Below are positions 34,616-42,795 of a DNA stretch of 64,000 bases, one piece after another. The notes beneath the pieces were generated by a model. It did no database searches. It had not been told where the DNA came from and saw nothing but the letters and a program-made list of their open reading frames with translations. Origin of the DNA: UBA10364 sp049611965 (lineage in GTDB: Bacteria; Bacteroidota; Bacteroidia; Flavobacteriales; Schleiferiaceae); contig JBMZBC010000001.1 of the NCBI GenBank assembly GCA_049611965.1, forward strand, positions 74,236 to 138,235, read 5' to 3'. The stretch's first letter is position 1; the number at the start of each line of letters is the position of its first letter. Both the position numbers and the translations under genes were made by a program.

Positions 34616-35251
34616 TTAAGGTTGAATGCGTTGAATAGTCCAATGGCCGTCTTCTAAAACAAAGACTAGACGGTCGTGGAGTCTTCCTTCTCTACCTTGC
34701 CAGAATTCATAGCGCTCTGGAATGATCAGATATCCTCCCCACTCAGTAGGCATAGGCACGTCTGTACCCTCTGGATATTTCGAGGTGAACGAATTGAACT
34801 TTTCTTCTAATTCTTTCCGTGAACCAATAGGTCGACTTTGATTTGAAGCTGCGGCCCCTATTTTACTGAGGTATGGCCTCGTTTCAAAGTAGGACTTACT
34901 TTCTTTTTCATCGATCTTAACCACTTTACCACTAATTCGAACTTGACGCTCTTGTTCCCGCCAAAAAAACAAGGCACTAATATTGGGATTGGACTCAAGC
35001 GCTTTACCCTTGGCACTGCCGTAGTTTGAATAGAAGACATATCCGTTATCGCGAATCTCCTTCAATAGAACAATTCTACTCTCAGGAATATCACCAATTA
35101 CCGTTGAAATAGCCATGGCATTATAGTCCTTAACGCCCAATAGCTTGTATTCCTCGAACCAATGTTGGAATTGACCCATCGGACTGTCCTTCAACTTATC
35201 CGTATCCAATGAATCAAAATTGTATGTCTCTCGTATGTTATGTAAATCCAT
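34616..35251 (-). CDS. pdxH: Pyridoxamine/pyridoxine 5'-phosphate oxidase
   Basis: FMN-dependent enzyme oxidising PNP or PMP to the cofactor PLP. The 211 residues have the family segments NAMAISTV, RIVLLKEIRDNGYVFYSNYGSAKGKALESNP, the FWREQERQVRI.G, and the C-terminal RYEFWQGREGRLHDRLVF. Length is normal. The ATG is only 17 bases from the divergent yqgE-like gene, and the gap has a CTAAATTAG palindrome as possible shared promoter core. Confident. Confidence 0.96.
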   Translation of the reverse strand: MDLHNIRETYNFDSLDTDKLKDSPMGQFQHWFEEYKLLGVKDYNAMAISTVIGDIPESRIVLLKEIRDNGYVFYSNYGSAKGKALESNPNISALFFWREQERQVRISGKVVKIDEKESKSYFETRPYLSKIGAAASNQSRPIGSRKELEEKFNSFTSKYPEGTDVPMPTEWGGYLIIPERYEFWQGREGRLHDRLVFVLEDGHWTIQRIQP

Positions 35252-35255
35252 AATG

Positions 35256-35264
35256 CTAAATTAG
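35256..35264. promoter_or_regulatory. Palindrome CTAAATTAG midway between pdxH and YqgE-like starts
   Basis: The nine-base palindrome lies exactly four bases from each ATG. Read either way it gives TAAATTAG / TAATTTAG, each one mismatch from TAnnTTTG, so the same bases may serve as -7 box on both strands. Inference from position only. Confidence 0.35.
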
Positions 35265-35268
35265 TGTA

Positions 35269-35832
35269 ATGGAGCAGACTAATACCCCTAAAAAAGGATG
35301 CATCCTCGTATCCAAGCCCTTGATCAATGATGGATTCTTTGAACAAAGTGTTGTGTACCTAACTGCACACGATGCCGAAGGTTCGCTAGGCTTCACATTG
35401 AATAAGGTTTCCTCCCTCATCGCCCAAGACTTTATCGACGAATTTAGAGGAAGAGACACTATTTTTTATGGCGGTCCAGTGGAGCAAGACGCCTTGTTCT
35501 ATTTACACGGTTACGACAAGTTACCGGGAGCCGTAGAAGTTGGTAATTCACTCTACCTCGGTGGGGACTTTGAATTATTCAAAGTATTGTACGCCGAACA
35601 AAAAGAGTTATCAATGCCTTTACCACAACCAAAGTTCTTCCTAGGATATAGCGGTTGGTCACCAGGTCAACTAGAGGAAGAATTAAGAAGTGATACTTGG
35701 ATTGTACTGGAGCCTCCGTTCAAAATTGATCCCCTCACTGCTACAAGTGATGCTTGGAGAAAACTGATGAAACAAATGGGCGGTAAGTATGCCCTTTGGG
35801 CGAATGCCCCTTCAGATCCGCTACTAAATTAA
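35269..35832 (+). CDS. YqgE/AlgH family protein (DUF179)
   Basis: A 187-residue cytosolic protein of the YqgE/AlgH (UPF0301) family. Recognisable parts are KGCILVSKPLINDGFFEQSVVYL, GSLGFTLNK (the family LGFVLNR-type motif), FYGGPVEQDALFYLH, and FFLGYSGWSPGQLEEEL. The biochemical function of this widespread family is not established. It overlaps the stop of the convergent aminotransferase gene by four bases (TTAA). The gene starts right after a possible leaderless promoter. Family membership is firm, function unknown. Confidence 0.92.
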   Translation: MEQTNTPKKGCILVSKPLINDGFFEQSVVYLTAHDAEGSLGFTLNKVSSLIAQDFIDEFRGRDTIFYGGPVEQDALFYLHGYDKLPGAVEVGNSLYLGGDFELFKVLYAEQKELSMPLPQPKFFLGYSGWSPGQLEEELRSDTWIVLEPPFKIDPLTATSDAWRKLMKQMGGKYALWANAPSDPLLN

Positions 35833-36677
35833 AGGGATCCTAAGACGTTCAATTTACGTTGAAGTAGTTCGACAAGCTCTTTGGCTTTATCGCCCTTATA
35901 TGTACGCTTTCTGTACTTCTCCACCCATTGTACACCACTTATGGTATTAGTAAGCCAGATTTCATCGGCTTTCTGAAGCTCAAAAGGATTTATACTTTCC
36001 TCTTTGATTTCAAGGCCAATTTCTTTCGCCCAGCCAATTAGATTCTTTCTGAAGACGCCTCTCAGTGGTCCATCCTCCAATGGTGCAGTCTTCAGAACAT
36101 TATCCTTTAAGACAAAGATATTTGCTGCATTTGCCTCGACTAACATCTTTTTGTCGTTCACTAATAGCATCGCATCAAGACCATTTTCCTTAGCAAAAAT
36201 ACCTGCAAGGACATACGGCAGTGCGTTCGATGATTTCAAAGTAGATAAAAGACCAGGCTGAATGTAATGGTCCTTGAATAGATCCACCTTCAGTCCTTTT
36301 GATGTCCAGGTATAATCTTGAGAGCCGAGCTCTTCAAGCTCCATCCACCACACGCATTCGTTGTTATCGTCAGGCGTATACTTACCCTCAGATTTACGAA
36401 CGACCTGTAATCTTAATCGCCCATCAGTTACTGCTACTTCTTCAGCCAATCTATTGGCTTCATCAACAAAGAATTCAGGGGTGAACTCCATGGGTATAGG
36501 CATTCTAAGGATGCGCATACTTGCCATCAAACGGAAGTAGTGATCTTCTACAAACAACAACTTGTTATCGCGCATTCGGATGGTTTCAAATACGGCATCT
36601 CCGTACATCGTAGCTCTTTTCACGTCTTGAACAGGCAATGCCTTCAGCTCGATAATATCCCCTTGATAATTGATCAT
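35829..36677 (-). CDS. Class IV PLP-dependent aminotransferase / aminodeoxychorismate lyase-like
   Basis: A 282-residue fold-type IV PLP enzyme. YGDAVFETIR (about 25-34), LQVVRKSEG, the PLP lysine in STLKSSNALPYVLA (about 164-177), LVEANAANIFV and a GPLRGVFRKNL segment with phosphate-binding TISGVQ are visible. Relatives include branched-chain aminotransferases, D-amino-acid aminotransferases and 4-amino-4-deoxychorismate lyase (PabC). Fit is closest to the short PabC/IlvE-like group, but the specificity cannot be read off, so no symbol is given. It converges with the yqgE-like gene and has its own -7 box and upstream terminator. Confidence 0.85.
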   Translation of the reverse strand: MINYQGDIIELKALPVQDVKRATMYGDAVFETIRMRDNKLLFVEDHYFRLMASMRILRMPIPMEFTPEFFVDEANRLAEEVAVTDGRLRLQVVRKSEGKYTPDDNNECVWWMELEELGSQDYTWTSKGLKVDLFKDHYIQPGLLSTLKSSNALPYVLAGIFAKENGLDAMLLVNDKKMLVEANAANIFVLKDNVLKTAPLEDGPLRGVFRKNLIGWAKEIGLEIKEESINPFELQKADEIWLTNTISGVQWVEKYRKRTYKGDKAKELVELLQRKLNVLGSL

Positions 36678-36697
36678 ACTTGTTGTCTAAGTAGGGT

Positions 36698-36705
36698 CAA
36701 AATTA
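36698..36705 (-). promoter_or_regulatory. -7 box TAATTTTG for the class IV aminotransferase gene
   Basis: Exact match on the minus strand, 20 bases before the ATG at 36677. A TTG at 36728-36730 lies 22 bases upstream, inside the preceding terminator hairpin. Confidence 0.5.
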
Positions 36706-36710
36706 GGGCA

Positions 36711-36739
36711 AAAAAAATCCCCGCCTGCAAGGCGGGGAT
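36711..36739 (-). terminator. Rho-independent terminator after the secreted hydrolase gene
   Basis: Perfect nine-base stem ATCCCCGCC/GGCGGGGAT with a five-base loop, followed on the minus strand by a T run. It ends the TonB receptor-hydrolase transcript, 20 bases after the hydrolase stop codon. Confidence 0.92.
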
Positions 36740-36759
36740 AACTAAAAGTTATAAGGAGA

Positions 36760-38349
36760 TTACTTCACCGTAATTCTTCGAACCGCAGCTCCTTGCTCCG
36801 TTTCTACCTTGAGGATATACACCCCTGAATTCCATGCCGTAAGATCCAGTTCTGTCGCATTGCCGAGGCCTTGCTTTTGAACAACTACACGTCCTGTAAT
36901 ATCGAATACAGTTAGCGTTTCAATAGCTACATTATTTGCAGTAACCACATTCATCAAACCAGTTGAAGAAGGGTTAGGATATACCTTCATTTCTAAATCA
37001 AACTCCTGAATTCCAGCTGGAACACCTTCTGCCTGAAGTACAGTTGCCATACGCGGAACGATAAAGGCCATTACTGTATCAATCCAAGCTTGCGAAGTAG
37101 CTTCGTTATTTGGATTTGCAGGGTTTTGAGAAGCGTAAGGGTCATTTGGATCATACCAGTTCCATGGTGCTGTATTTACAACCCATGGCTGAAGTGCATT
37201 TGTTGGTGGAATCTCCACAGTGTAAATACATTCTTCACCGGTTGGGTTAGTACTTTGCTCATCAACCCAAATCTGATCCGTGTAGTTCTCATTCAAGAAT
37301 ACATCGTTGTTACCAAATCCGTTCGCTGCCTTAATAGCACCATAAGAACCTGTAACACTGACAACAGGGAAGAATTGCTGACCAATAGGTACGTATACCA
37401 TACCTGTATCGTAAGGTGCAAAGAAGTCAAACTTGCTGTGGATACTCAACATAGGAACATCACCTTGCTCCAACCAAGCACCATCACCTAGGGCACCACC
37501 CATATTGATTACCATCAATACGTCATCTGGCATACCAGCGTGGTTCACGTAGTTACGTCCTGGAGAACTGTAGTCCATTGTAGGAAGACCTAGCGTGTTC
37601 TGACCAGTTACGGTAACTTGACCACCGTAGCCGTCAATATCACCTACAACTGAAGTATCTACATAAGGATCACCAACAGTCACTGTGCCACCAAACATAC
37701 CGATGGTATCCTGGTATTGGAATTTCGAAGGTACAGTCACCTCAGAATGCTTATCAATAGTAGCATATGCAAAGGTGATGTATCCACCAGATCCTTGTCC
37801 TACCATTATGGTATTCGCTGCGTTTATTCCATAAGGATTACCTGCACCTACCTGAGTAAGGTTGAGGTAACGTACCAATGATTTAGCATCTTGGATAGAG
37901 TAATACACCGCAAGAAGGTTGGTTCCACGACGCAAATCAAGGTTTGTACTGTTTGCCAACCAACCTAAACGGTAAGAAGCAGCAATAGCCACATAACCCA
38001 TTCTTGCGAATCGAGTACACATTTCTACGACGGCACTATCCTCTTTCGTCCCTAATGGAGAACCGTTAAGTCCCTTTGGAATAAAAGATCCTGTGTGCCA
38101 TACAATGACAACTGGACGATCCGTTGCCGTATCAACTGCTGGAGAAGGCATGTAAAAATCTGCCTGCAATGGTTGAAGATTTGTTCCACCTAATAAGGCA
38201 GAGTCTATGTACGGGTTAAAGTTTACACCGTACGCTACGTTCGTTGACGTTACTACGTCAGCTTCGCTAAAAATTGGAGTCGTGTAGCGCTGTGCGAAAA
38301 CACTCGACGACACCAAAAGCGCGCAAATAAAAAGTAAAGTCTTTTTCAT
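36760..38349 (-). CDS. Secreted alpha/beta hydrolase-like protein with T9SS sorting domain
   Basis: A 529-residue exported protein. The signal peptide ends near VFAQ. The main domain looks like an alpha/beta hydrolase (carboxylesterase type): PVVIVWHTGSFIPKG with an oxyanion-like turn, YVAIAASYRLGW, a helix DAKSLVRYLN, and the nucleophile elbow GQGSGGYI. The last ~80 residues begin VYPNPSSTGLMNVV and end RRITVK, the type A C-terminal domain for type IX secretion. It follows the TonB-dependent receptor by 21 bases (from this start), so the two are likely made together and may act on the same substrate. Substrate unknown. Confidence 0.82.
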   Translation of the reverse strand: MKKTLLFICALLVSSSVFAQRYTTPIFSEADVVTSTNVAYGVNFNPYIDSALLGGTNLQPLQADFYMPSPAVDTATDRPVVIVWHTGSFIPKGLNGSPLGTKEDSAVVEMCTRFARMGYVAIAASYRLGWLANSTNLDLRRGTNLLAVYYSIQDAKSLVRYLNLTQVGAGNPYGINAANTIMVGQGSGGYITFAYATIDKHSEVTVPSKFQYQDTIGMFGGTVTVGDPYVDTSVVGDIDGYGGQVTVTGQNTLGLPTMDYSSPGRNYVNHAGMPDDVLMVINMGGALGDGAWLEQGDVPMLSIHSKFDFFAPYDTGMVYVPIGQQFFPVVSVTGSYGAIKAANGFGNNDVFLNENYTDQIWVDEQSTNPTGEECIYTVEIPPTNALQPWVVNTAPWNWYDPNDPYASQNPANPNNEATSQAWIDTVMAFIVPRMATVLQAEGVPAGIQEFDLEMKVYPNPSSTGLMNVVTANNVAIETLTVFDITGRVVVQKQGLGNATELDLTAWNSGVYILKVETEQGAAVRRITVK

Positions 38350-38370
38350 AAGCATGGTTTTGCAGGGGGG

Positions 38371-41133
38371 TTAATTAATTTGAATACTTAGATAGGCCAA
38401 CCTCCCTACTAAAGGCCCTCCAAATACTTGATAAACTTTGTTATTCAGTGCATTACTCGCACCAATTTTATACGTAACGGTTGTTTTCTTGTTATTGATC
38501 AAATGGTTGCGTGTCAAAGAGCACTGTGCATCTACTAAACCATAAGAAGGAATACTTCCTGTGAATTGGGGCGAACCTTCAAACAGGAATCCTTCTACCC
38601 ATTTATAATTCACACCTGCACCCAACAATTTATCCTTGTCATTCTTGATTGGATAGTTTCTCATGTTCCATCCAATATTGAATTTGTGCTCAGGTGTATT
38701 AAAGGCGGGAACAATAGGGTCGTTTACCGCCGATGTAAGCTTGTTCCAGCTGTAATTTCCACTAAGACTGTGGTAATCACCTATGAATGTGTTTAATCCT
38801 ACAGAGAAGCCTTGCGTAGTAACCTGTTCGGTCGCGTTTGCCGCTACGCGGTATACTTGAAGCTCCTTCAAACGGTCAATAGCCGTGGTTCCCTCGACAA
38901 TCTTTGCACCGATGATATAGCCAATAAAATCGTTATAGTTACTGTAGTAATAGTTCGCGTCAACGAAAACACGCTCAAATAAGGTGGCTCTCCACCCGAC
39001 TTCAGCAGTTCGAACTCTTTCGGGGCGAATTGCATCCACATCGAAATATCCAAAATCGTGCGTCAAACGCTCGTTCCCTGGCTTTGCGAGATAGTCGACA
39101 ATATTATCCAGGGTTACGAGTGAATCGAACCCATCCAGATTTCCTAATAACACGGCTCGACCTACATTGTAATTTAAATATTGATCTGCCAATGTTGGAT
39201 TTCGAATAGCGCTGCTTAAGCTAAAACGAAATGTGTGGTTTTCATTTGCTTTGTAGACTACAGATGCTGCTGGACTTACCAATGGCTGGAAGTTTTGATT
39301 TTTATCAAGACGGGCTGTAACACTGGTCTTTAGTCTTTCATCCAAATAGAATTGTTCCCAACCACCATAAATACCGGCCTCATAGTTCCGTATGACGACA
39401 TCTCCGGTATCGCTAAAGATGGTACCTGCACTATTAGGAGTGTACAGTCGAACATTACCACCCACTCTAAATTGACCTGCGTCAGTATCAAAAGTGCGTT
39501 CACCTTGACTGTGATATAGTGCACTTTTATCGTAGAATCGACTCCCGCCTTCGGTAAATAAGGTGCTAGTAATGTGTCCTTTTAATTCATTGAACTCCGT
39601 TGTACCTGGCTTTAAATAATTCACAACAGAATAGCCATACACCGCCTCCATGAAACTCATTACGATAGCATTTGTAGTATCGTGAAGTTGGTTAAAAAAG
39701 TCCCTGTTGTTCGCAATTACGTTTTGCATCTCTGCCTCAAAGTCTGCATTACTCAACGTATTGGATGGGTAATCAGGAAGCGCTCTAACTTGCGGTCTAT
39801 TGAAGATATACCACATCGTGCGGTATTGATTGCTGTAGAACTGGTCTGGTACAATGCTGTCTTGCATACGAAGGGCAGTGAAGTAGGCATCGTAACTATT
39901 ACCGGCATCCTCGTGAGTTGAATATGCACGCCAAAACCACTTACCGGTTTCTTCACGCAGCTCTACACGGTTTTGAAGGAATAGAATATCCTTCAGACTA
40001 TATCTATTATCCCCTTGATAGACCGTTGTACCTGCACCAAAGTTCATTGCGTAGATGCCTCGTACGTTATCATTAAACTTATAATGTAGCGCAGTGGTCA
40101 ATTTTAAATTTTCAGTATCGTAATCTACTAGGTGTTTTTCCTCGATACCCGGACGGTAGAATCGTCCTAGGCCTGGGTAGCCTTTAACATCTCCTCCGGC
40201 GTCCCAGTATTCTTCATCACCGTAACGATTCACAGCGTCGTACCCACCAGGGTTCAACTCGTCGTCCGCGCTAACATCAGTTGGATCGTAGTTTTCGGCT
40301 TGCCAATCGTCCGCTCTTAATGCAAAGAGATTGATTTTGTAGGCAAACTTATCATTGACTTTATCTGCCCAACGAACACTTAATTCTGTCAGGTTACGCT
40401 CCCCTACTTTAAGACTAGAACTAATTCCTGTAAAGACAAAAGGATCTTTAGTAGTCATTGAGATGACACCGTTAAAAGCAGACGGACCGTAAAAAGCAGT
40501 ACTTGCTCCGGCAATAACATCCACGGACATGATATCGAGATCAGGCGCACCCAAAAAGTTTCCTAAAGAGAAGTTTAGACCAGGGCTCTGGTTATCCACA
40601 CCGTCAATCAGCTGAAGTGATCTTACAGGAGAGGTACTGTTGAAACCGCGCGTATTAATGATCTTGAATCCAATACTTGCGGAAGTTAAGTCCACTCCTT
40701 TTAACGTTCCTAGGTGATCGTAAAAGCTGACACTTGGGCTTTCTTTAATGGCCAGGGCATCCATACTCTCGACAGTAAGAGCACTCTTCTCTTGTTGTTC
40801 ACTTAATCGTTGTTGAACCACACTTACCTCTTTCAATACATTGCGGTCTGGTTTTAAAGTGATGCGAACAGGGGAAGCATTCTGTATTACCATGCGTTGT
40901 GTAGCGAATCCCATAGAATTCACTTCAACTTGAACTGGATAATTAAAGATATCCAACGACCAGGCACCATCGAAATCTGTAACCGTTCCTATGTTGCTCA
41001 ATTCACCATTGAGTACCACACGTACCGAAGCACCGATAATAGGCTCTTTCTTATCATCAAAGACGGTTCCACGTATCTGACCATTGAGGTATGTCCCTAG
41101 GAATAGGAAGATTGCGAGTAGTGTTCTGTTCAT
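38371..41133 (-). CDS. TonB-dependent outer-membrane receptor with CarboxypepD_reg-like N-domain
   Basis: A 920-residue outer-membrane receptor. After a signal peptide (about 1-19) comes a carboxypeptidase-regulatory-like domain (IRGTVFDDKKEPIIGASVRVV ... FDGAWSLDI), then a plug domain (about 120-230; GFNSTSPVRSLQLIDGVDNQSP and VDVIAGASTAFYGPSAFNGVISM), and a 22-strand-type barrel that ends ...LAYLSIQIN. Receptors like this take up large or scarce substrates using the energised TonB system. No SusD homologue is present, so it is not a polysaccharide-utilisation locus of the Sus type. It is upstream of a T9SS-secreted hydrolase. The ATG at 41133 was preferred to 41142. Ligand unknown. Confidence 0.93.
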   Translation of the reverse strand: MNRTLLAIFLFLGTYLNGQIRGTVFDDKKEPIIGASVRVVLNGELSNIGTVTDFDGAWSLDIFNYPVQVEVNSMGFATQRMVIQNASPVRITLKPDRNVLKEVSVVQQRLSEQQEKSALTVESMDALAIKESPSVSFYDHLGTLKGVDLTSASIGFKIINTRGFNSTSPVRSLQLIDGVDNQSPGLNFSLGNFLGAPDLDIMSVDVIAGASTAFYGPSAFNGVISMTTKDPFVFTGISSSLKVGERNLTELSVRWADKVNDKFAYKINLFALRADDWQAENYDPTDVSADDELNPGGYDAVNRYGDEEYWDAGGDVKGYPGLGRFYRPGIEEKHLVDYDTENLKLTTALHYKFNDNVRGIYAMNFGAGTTVYQGDNRYSLKDILFLQNRVELREETGKWFWRAYSTHEDAGNSYDAYFTALRMQDSIVPDQFYSNQYRTMWYIFNRPQVRALPDYPSNTLSNADFEAEMQNVIANNRDFFNQLHDTTNAIVMSFMEAVYGYSVVNYLKPGTTEFNELKGHITSTLFTEGGSRFYDKSALYHSQGERTFDTDAGQFRVGGNVRLYTPNSAGTIFSDTGDVVIRNYEAGIYGGWEQFYLDERLKTSVTARLDKNQNFQPLVSPAASVVYKANENHTFRFSLSSAIRNPTLADQYLNYNVGRAVLLGNLDGFDSLVTLDNIVDYLAKPGNERLTHDFGYFDVDAIRPERVRTAEVGWRATLFERVFVDANYYYSNYNDFIGYIIGAKIVEGTTAIDRLKELQVYRVAANATEQVTTQGFSVGLNTFIGDYHSLSGNYSWNKLTSAVNDPIVPAFNTPEHKFNIGWNMRNYPIKNDKDKLLGAGVNYKWVEGFLFEGSPQFTGSIPSYGLVDAQCSLTRNHLINNKKTTVTYKIGASNALNNKVYQVFGGPLVGRLAYLSIQIN

Positions 41134-41161
41134 GACAAACAAAATACTAAAAGCTCAAGAA

Positions 41162-41186
41162 ATAAAGGGTGAATAAACCCCTTTAT
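41162..41186. terminator. Possible weak hairpin between tsaC end and receptor start
   Basis: ATAAAGGG and CCCTTTAT form an eight-base stem with a nine-base loop in the short gap between the two minus-strand genes. It follows the tsaC promoter-distal end of the receptor's upstream neighbour, but lacks a good T run, so terminator function is uncertain. Confidence 0.3.
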
Positions 41187-41194
41187 GTAAACGA

Positions 41195-42139
41195 TTAATT
41201 TGCAGCTCTTTTCAAGCGGTCATTGATAGCACGACCAAGGCCTTTTTCTGGTACATAATGCGTCCAAATCTCCGTACATCCCATTGTTCGCAGTGTTCTC
41301 AAACCAGTAAATAAGCGGGATGCCGCTTCGATATCATTTTCAGATTGACTCATATTGAATACTGTTGCACCTTCAAGCCCCTCGCCCATGATCAGCACTC
41401 CTGTACTGGAGTTATTAACACCATCATAAGCATCAATCAATTCCTTTTTGTTGGAAAAGAGTCGAACTTTAGTTCCAGGATTGTAATGAGCGCTCAGCAT
41501 TCCCGGCGCTTTTGGATTCGATGAACTCGTTTGAACTTTTAGTGTCCCGAGCACAGATTCGAGCTTCTCCAATGCTAATCCTCCCAATCGTAATACACGT
41601 GGATCTCCGTACAAATTGACAATGGTGCTCTCTAATCCAACGCCACAAGGACCTCCGTCTAGAATAGCATCTATCTTGTCACCGAGTTGCTCCTGAACAT
41701 GAGCAGCGGTCGTTGGGGATGTAAAACCAAAAGGATTTGCACTAGGTGCAGCGATACATAATCCGCTTTTTCGGATGACTTCGAGGGTCATGGGATGATT
41801 GGGAATACGAATGGCTACCGTTGGGTGCCCTGAAGTCACCAAATCAGGAACAGCCTCTTTTTTCGGTAAAACTAAAGTTAACGGTCCCGGGCTAAACTGC
41901 TCAAATAATGCTATGGCAGCGTCGTTTAATTCGGCCACTTCTTGAGCCTGTTCAATGGAGGCTACATGAACGATTAATGGATCAAAAGAAGGTCTGTTTT
42001 TTGCTTCGAACACCTTAGCTACCGCTTTGATATCAAGAGCGTTAGCACCTAATCCATAAACTGTTTCTGTAGGCAATGCTACCAATGCTCCTTCAAGCAA
42101 AAGTTGAACGGCCTTATCTATGTCCGTTATAATCGCCAT
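41195..42139 (-). CDS. tsaC: L-threonylcarbamoyladenylate synthase (Sua5/TsaC type)
   Basis: Makes threonylcarbamoyl-AMP from threonine, bicarbonate and ATP for the t6A37 modification of tRNA. At 314 residues it has the YrdC-like catalytic domain (ALPTETVYGLGANAL, KNRPSFDPLIVHV, PGPLTLVLPK, RIPNHPMTL, and APSANPFGFTSPTTA) plus a C-terminal Sua5 domain of about 100 residues (after APGMLSAHYNPGTKV), so it is the long Sua5 form rather than the short TsaC. The partner TsaD is encoded at 23900. It is the last gene of the minus-strand run from 50088 and starts three bases after queE. Confidence 0.94.
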   Translation of the reverse strand: MAIITDIDKAVQLLLEGALVALPTETVYGLGANALDIKAVAKVFEAKNRPSFDPLIVHVASIEQAQEVAELNDAAIALFEQFSPGPLTLVLPKKEAVPDLVTSGHPTVAIRIPNHPMTLEVIRKSGLCIAAPSANPFGFTSPTTAAHVQEQLGDKIDAILDGGPCGVGLESTIVNLYGDPRVLRLGGLALEKLESVLGTLKVQTSSSNPKAPGMLSAHYNPGTKVRLFSNKKELIDAYDGVNNSSTGVLIMGEGLEGATVFNMSQSENDIEAASRLFTGLRTLRTMGCTEIWTHYVPEKGLGRAINDRLKRAAN

Positions 42140-42142
42140 GCT

Positions 42143-42790
42143 TTAGGGAATGTTCAAATATTTATGGGTCTGTAGGCTTACTTTCCATCGCGGATGCTTC
42201 ATTACATACTCCACAATATGGGGCATCATCTCTTCTCGTTTGCTCCATTCTGGTTGTAAAAACAATGCACACTTCTCTCCTACTTTTTCCGCGTGTTCCT
42301 CGGCCCATTTAAAATCGTTCTGATTGTATACAATCACCTTCAATTCATCGGCAGAGGCGTAATATTCTTGTTTTGGAGGAGCTGTTTTTTTGGGACTTAA
42401 ACAAATCCAATCCCAGTCTCCGGTCAATGGATAAGCACCACTGGTCTCTACATGAACTTTCATCCCGACCTCATGGAGCGCATCTACCAAAGGATTCATG
42501 TCCCATGTAAGCGGTTCACCACCCGTAACAACAATAGTATCGCTATACTTCTTAGCATTGGCGACAATGCTGGAAATAGGAGTAGGTGGATGAGTATCCG
42601 GATTCCAACTCTCTTTAACATCACACCAATGACAGCCTACATCACAGCCACCAATACGCGCAAAGTAAGCCGCTTTACCAGTATGCGCACCCTCCCCTTG
42701 GATCGTGTAAAATTCCTCCATCAAGGGCACCACGAGTCCATTACGCACGTCGGCGCTACTGTAACTCTGGGATGTGGTTATGTCTTTCAA
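42143..42790 (-). CDS. queE: 7-carboxy-7-deazaguanine synthase (radical SAM)
   Basis: Radical SAM enzyme that contracts 6-carboxytetrahydropterin to 7-carboxy-7-deazaguanine on the way to queuosine. The 215-residue protein has the YTIQGEGAHTGKAAYFARIGG substrate segment, the iron-sulfur motif C49xxxC53xxC56 (CDVGCHWC), VTGGEPL and VETSG. Its length is that of the compact QueE form. It sits between folD and tsaC; grouping with folate and tRNA modification genes is sensible as the precursor is a pterin, but other que genes are outside the window. Confidence 0.93.
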   Translation of the reverse strand: MKDITTSQSYSSADVRNGLVVPLMEEFYTIQGEGAHTGKAAYFARIGGCDVGCHWCDVKESWNPDTHPPTPISSIVANAKKYSDTIVVTGGEPLTWDMNPLVDALHEVGMKVHVETSGAYPLTGDWDWICLSPKKTAPPKQEYYASADELKVIVYNQNDFKWAEEHAEKVGEKCALFLQPEWSKREEMMPHIVEYVMKHPRWKVSLQTHKYLNIP

Positions 42791-42795
42791 GTGGA

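Noticed and set aside
36711..36739. The GC-rich palindrome as a repeat element or attachment site
   Set aside because: A perfect stem with a T run just after a stop codon on the minus strand is a standard rho-independent terminator; I saw no other copy in the window.
41162..41186. Hairpin ATAAAGGG/CCCTTTAT as a riboswitch or strong terminator
   Set aside because: The stem is short and AT-rich and there is no T run; kept only as a weak possible hairpin.
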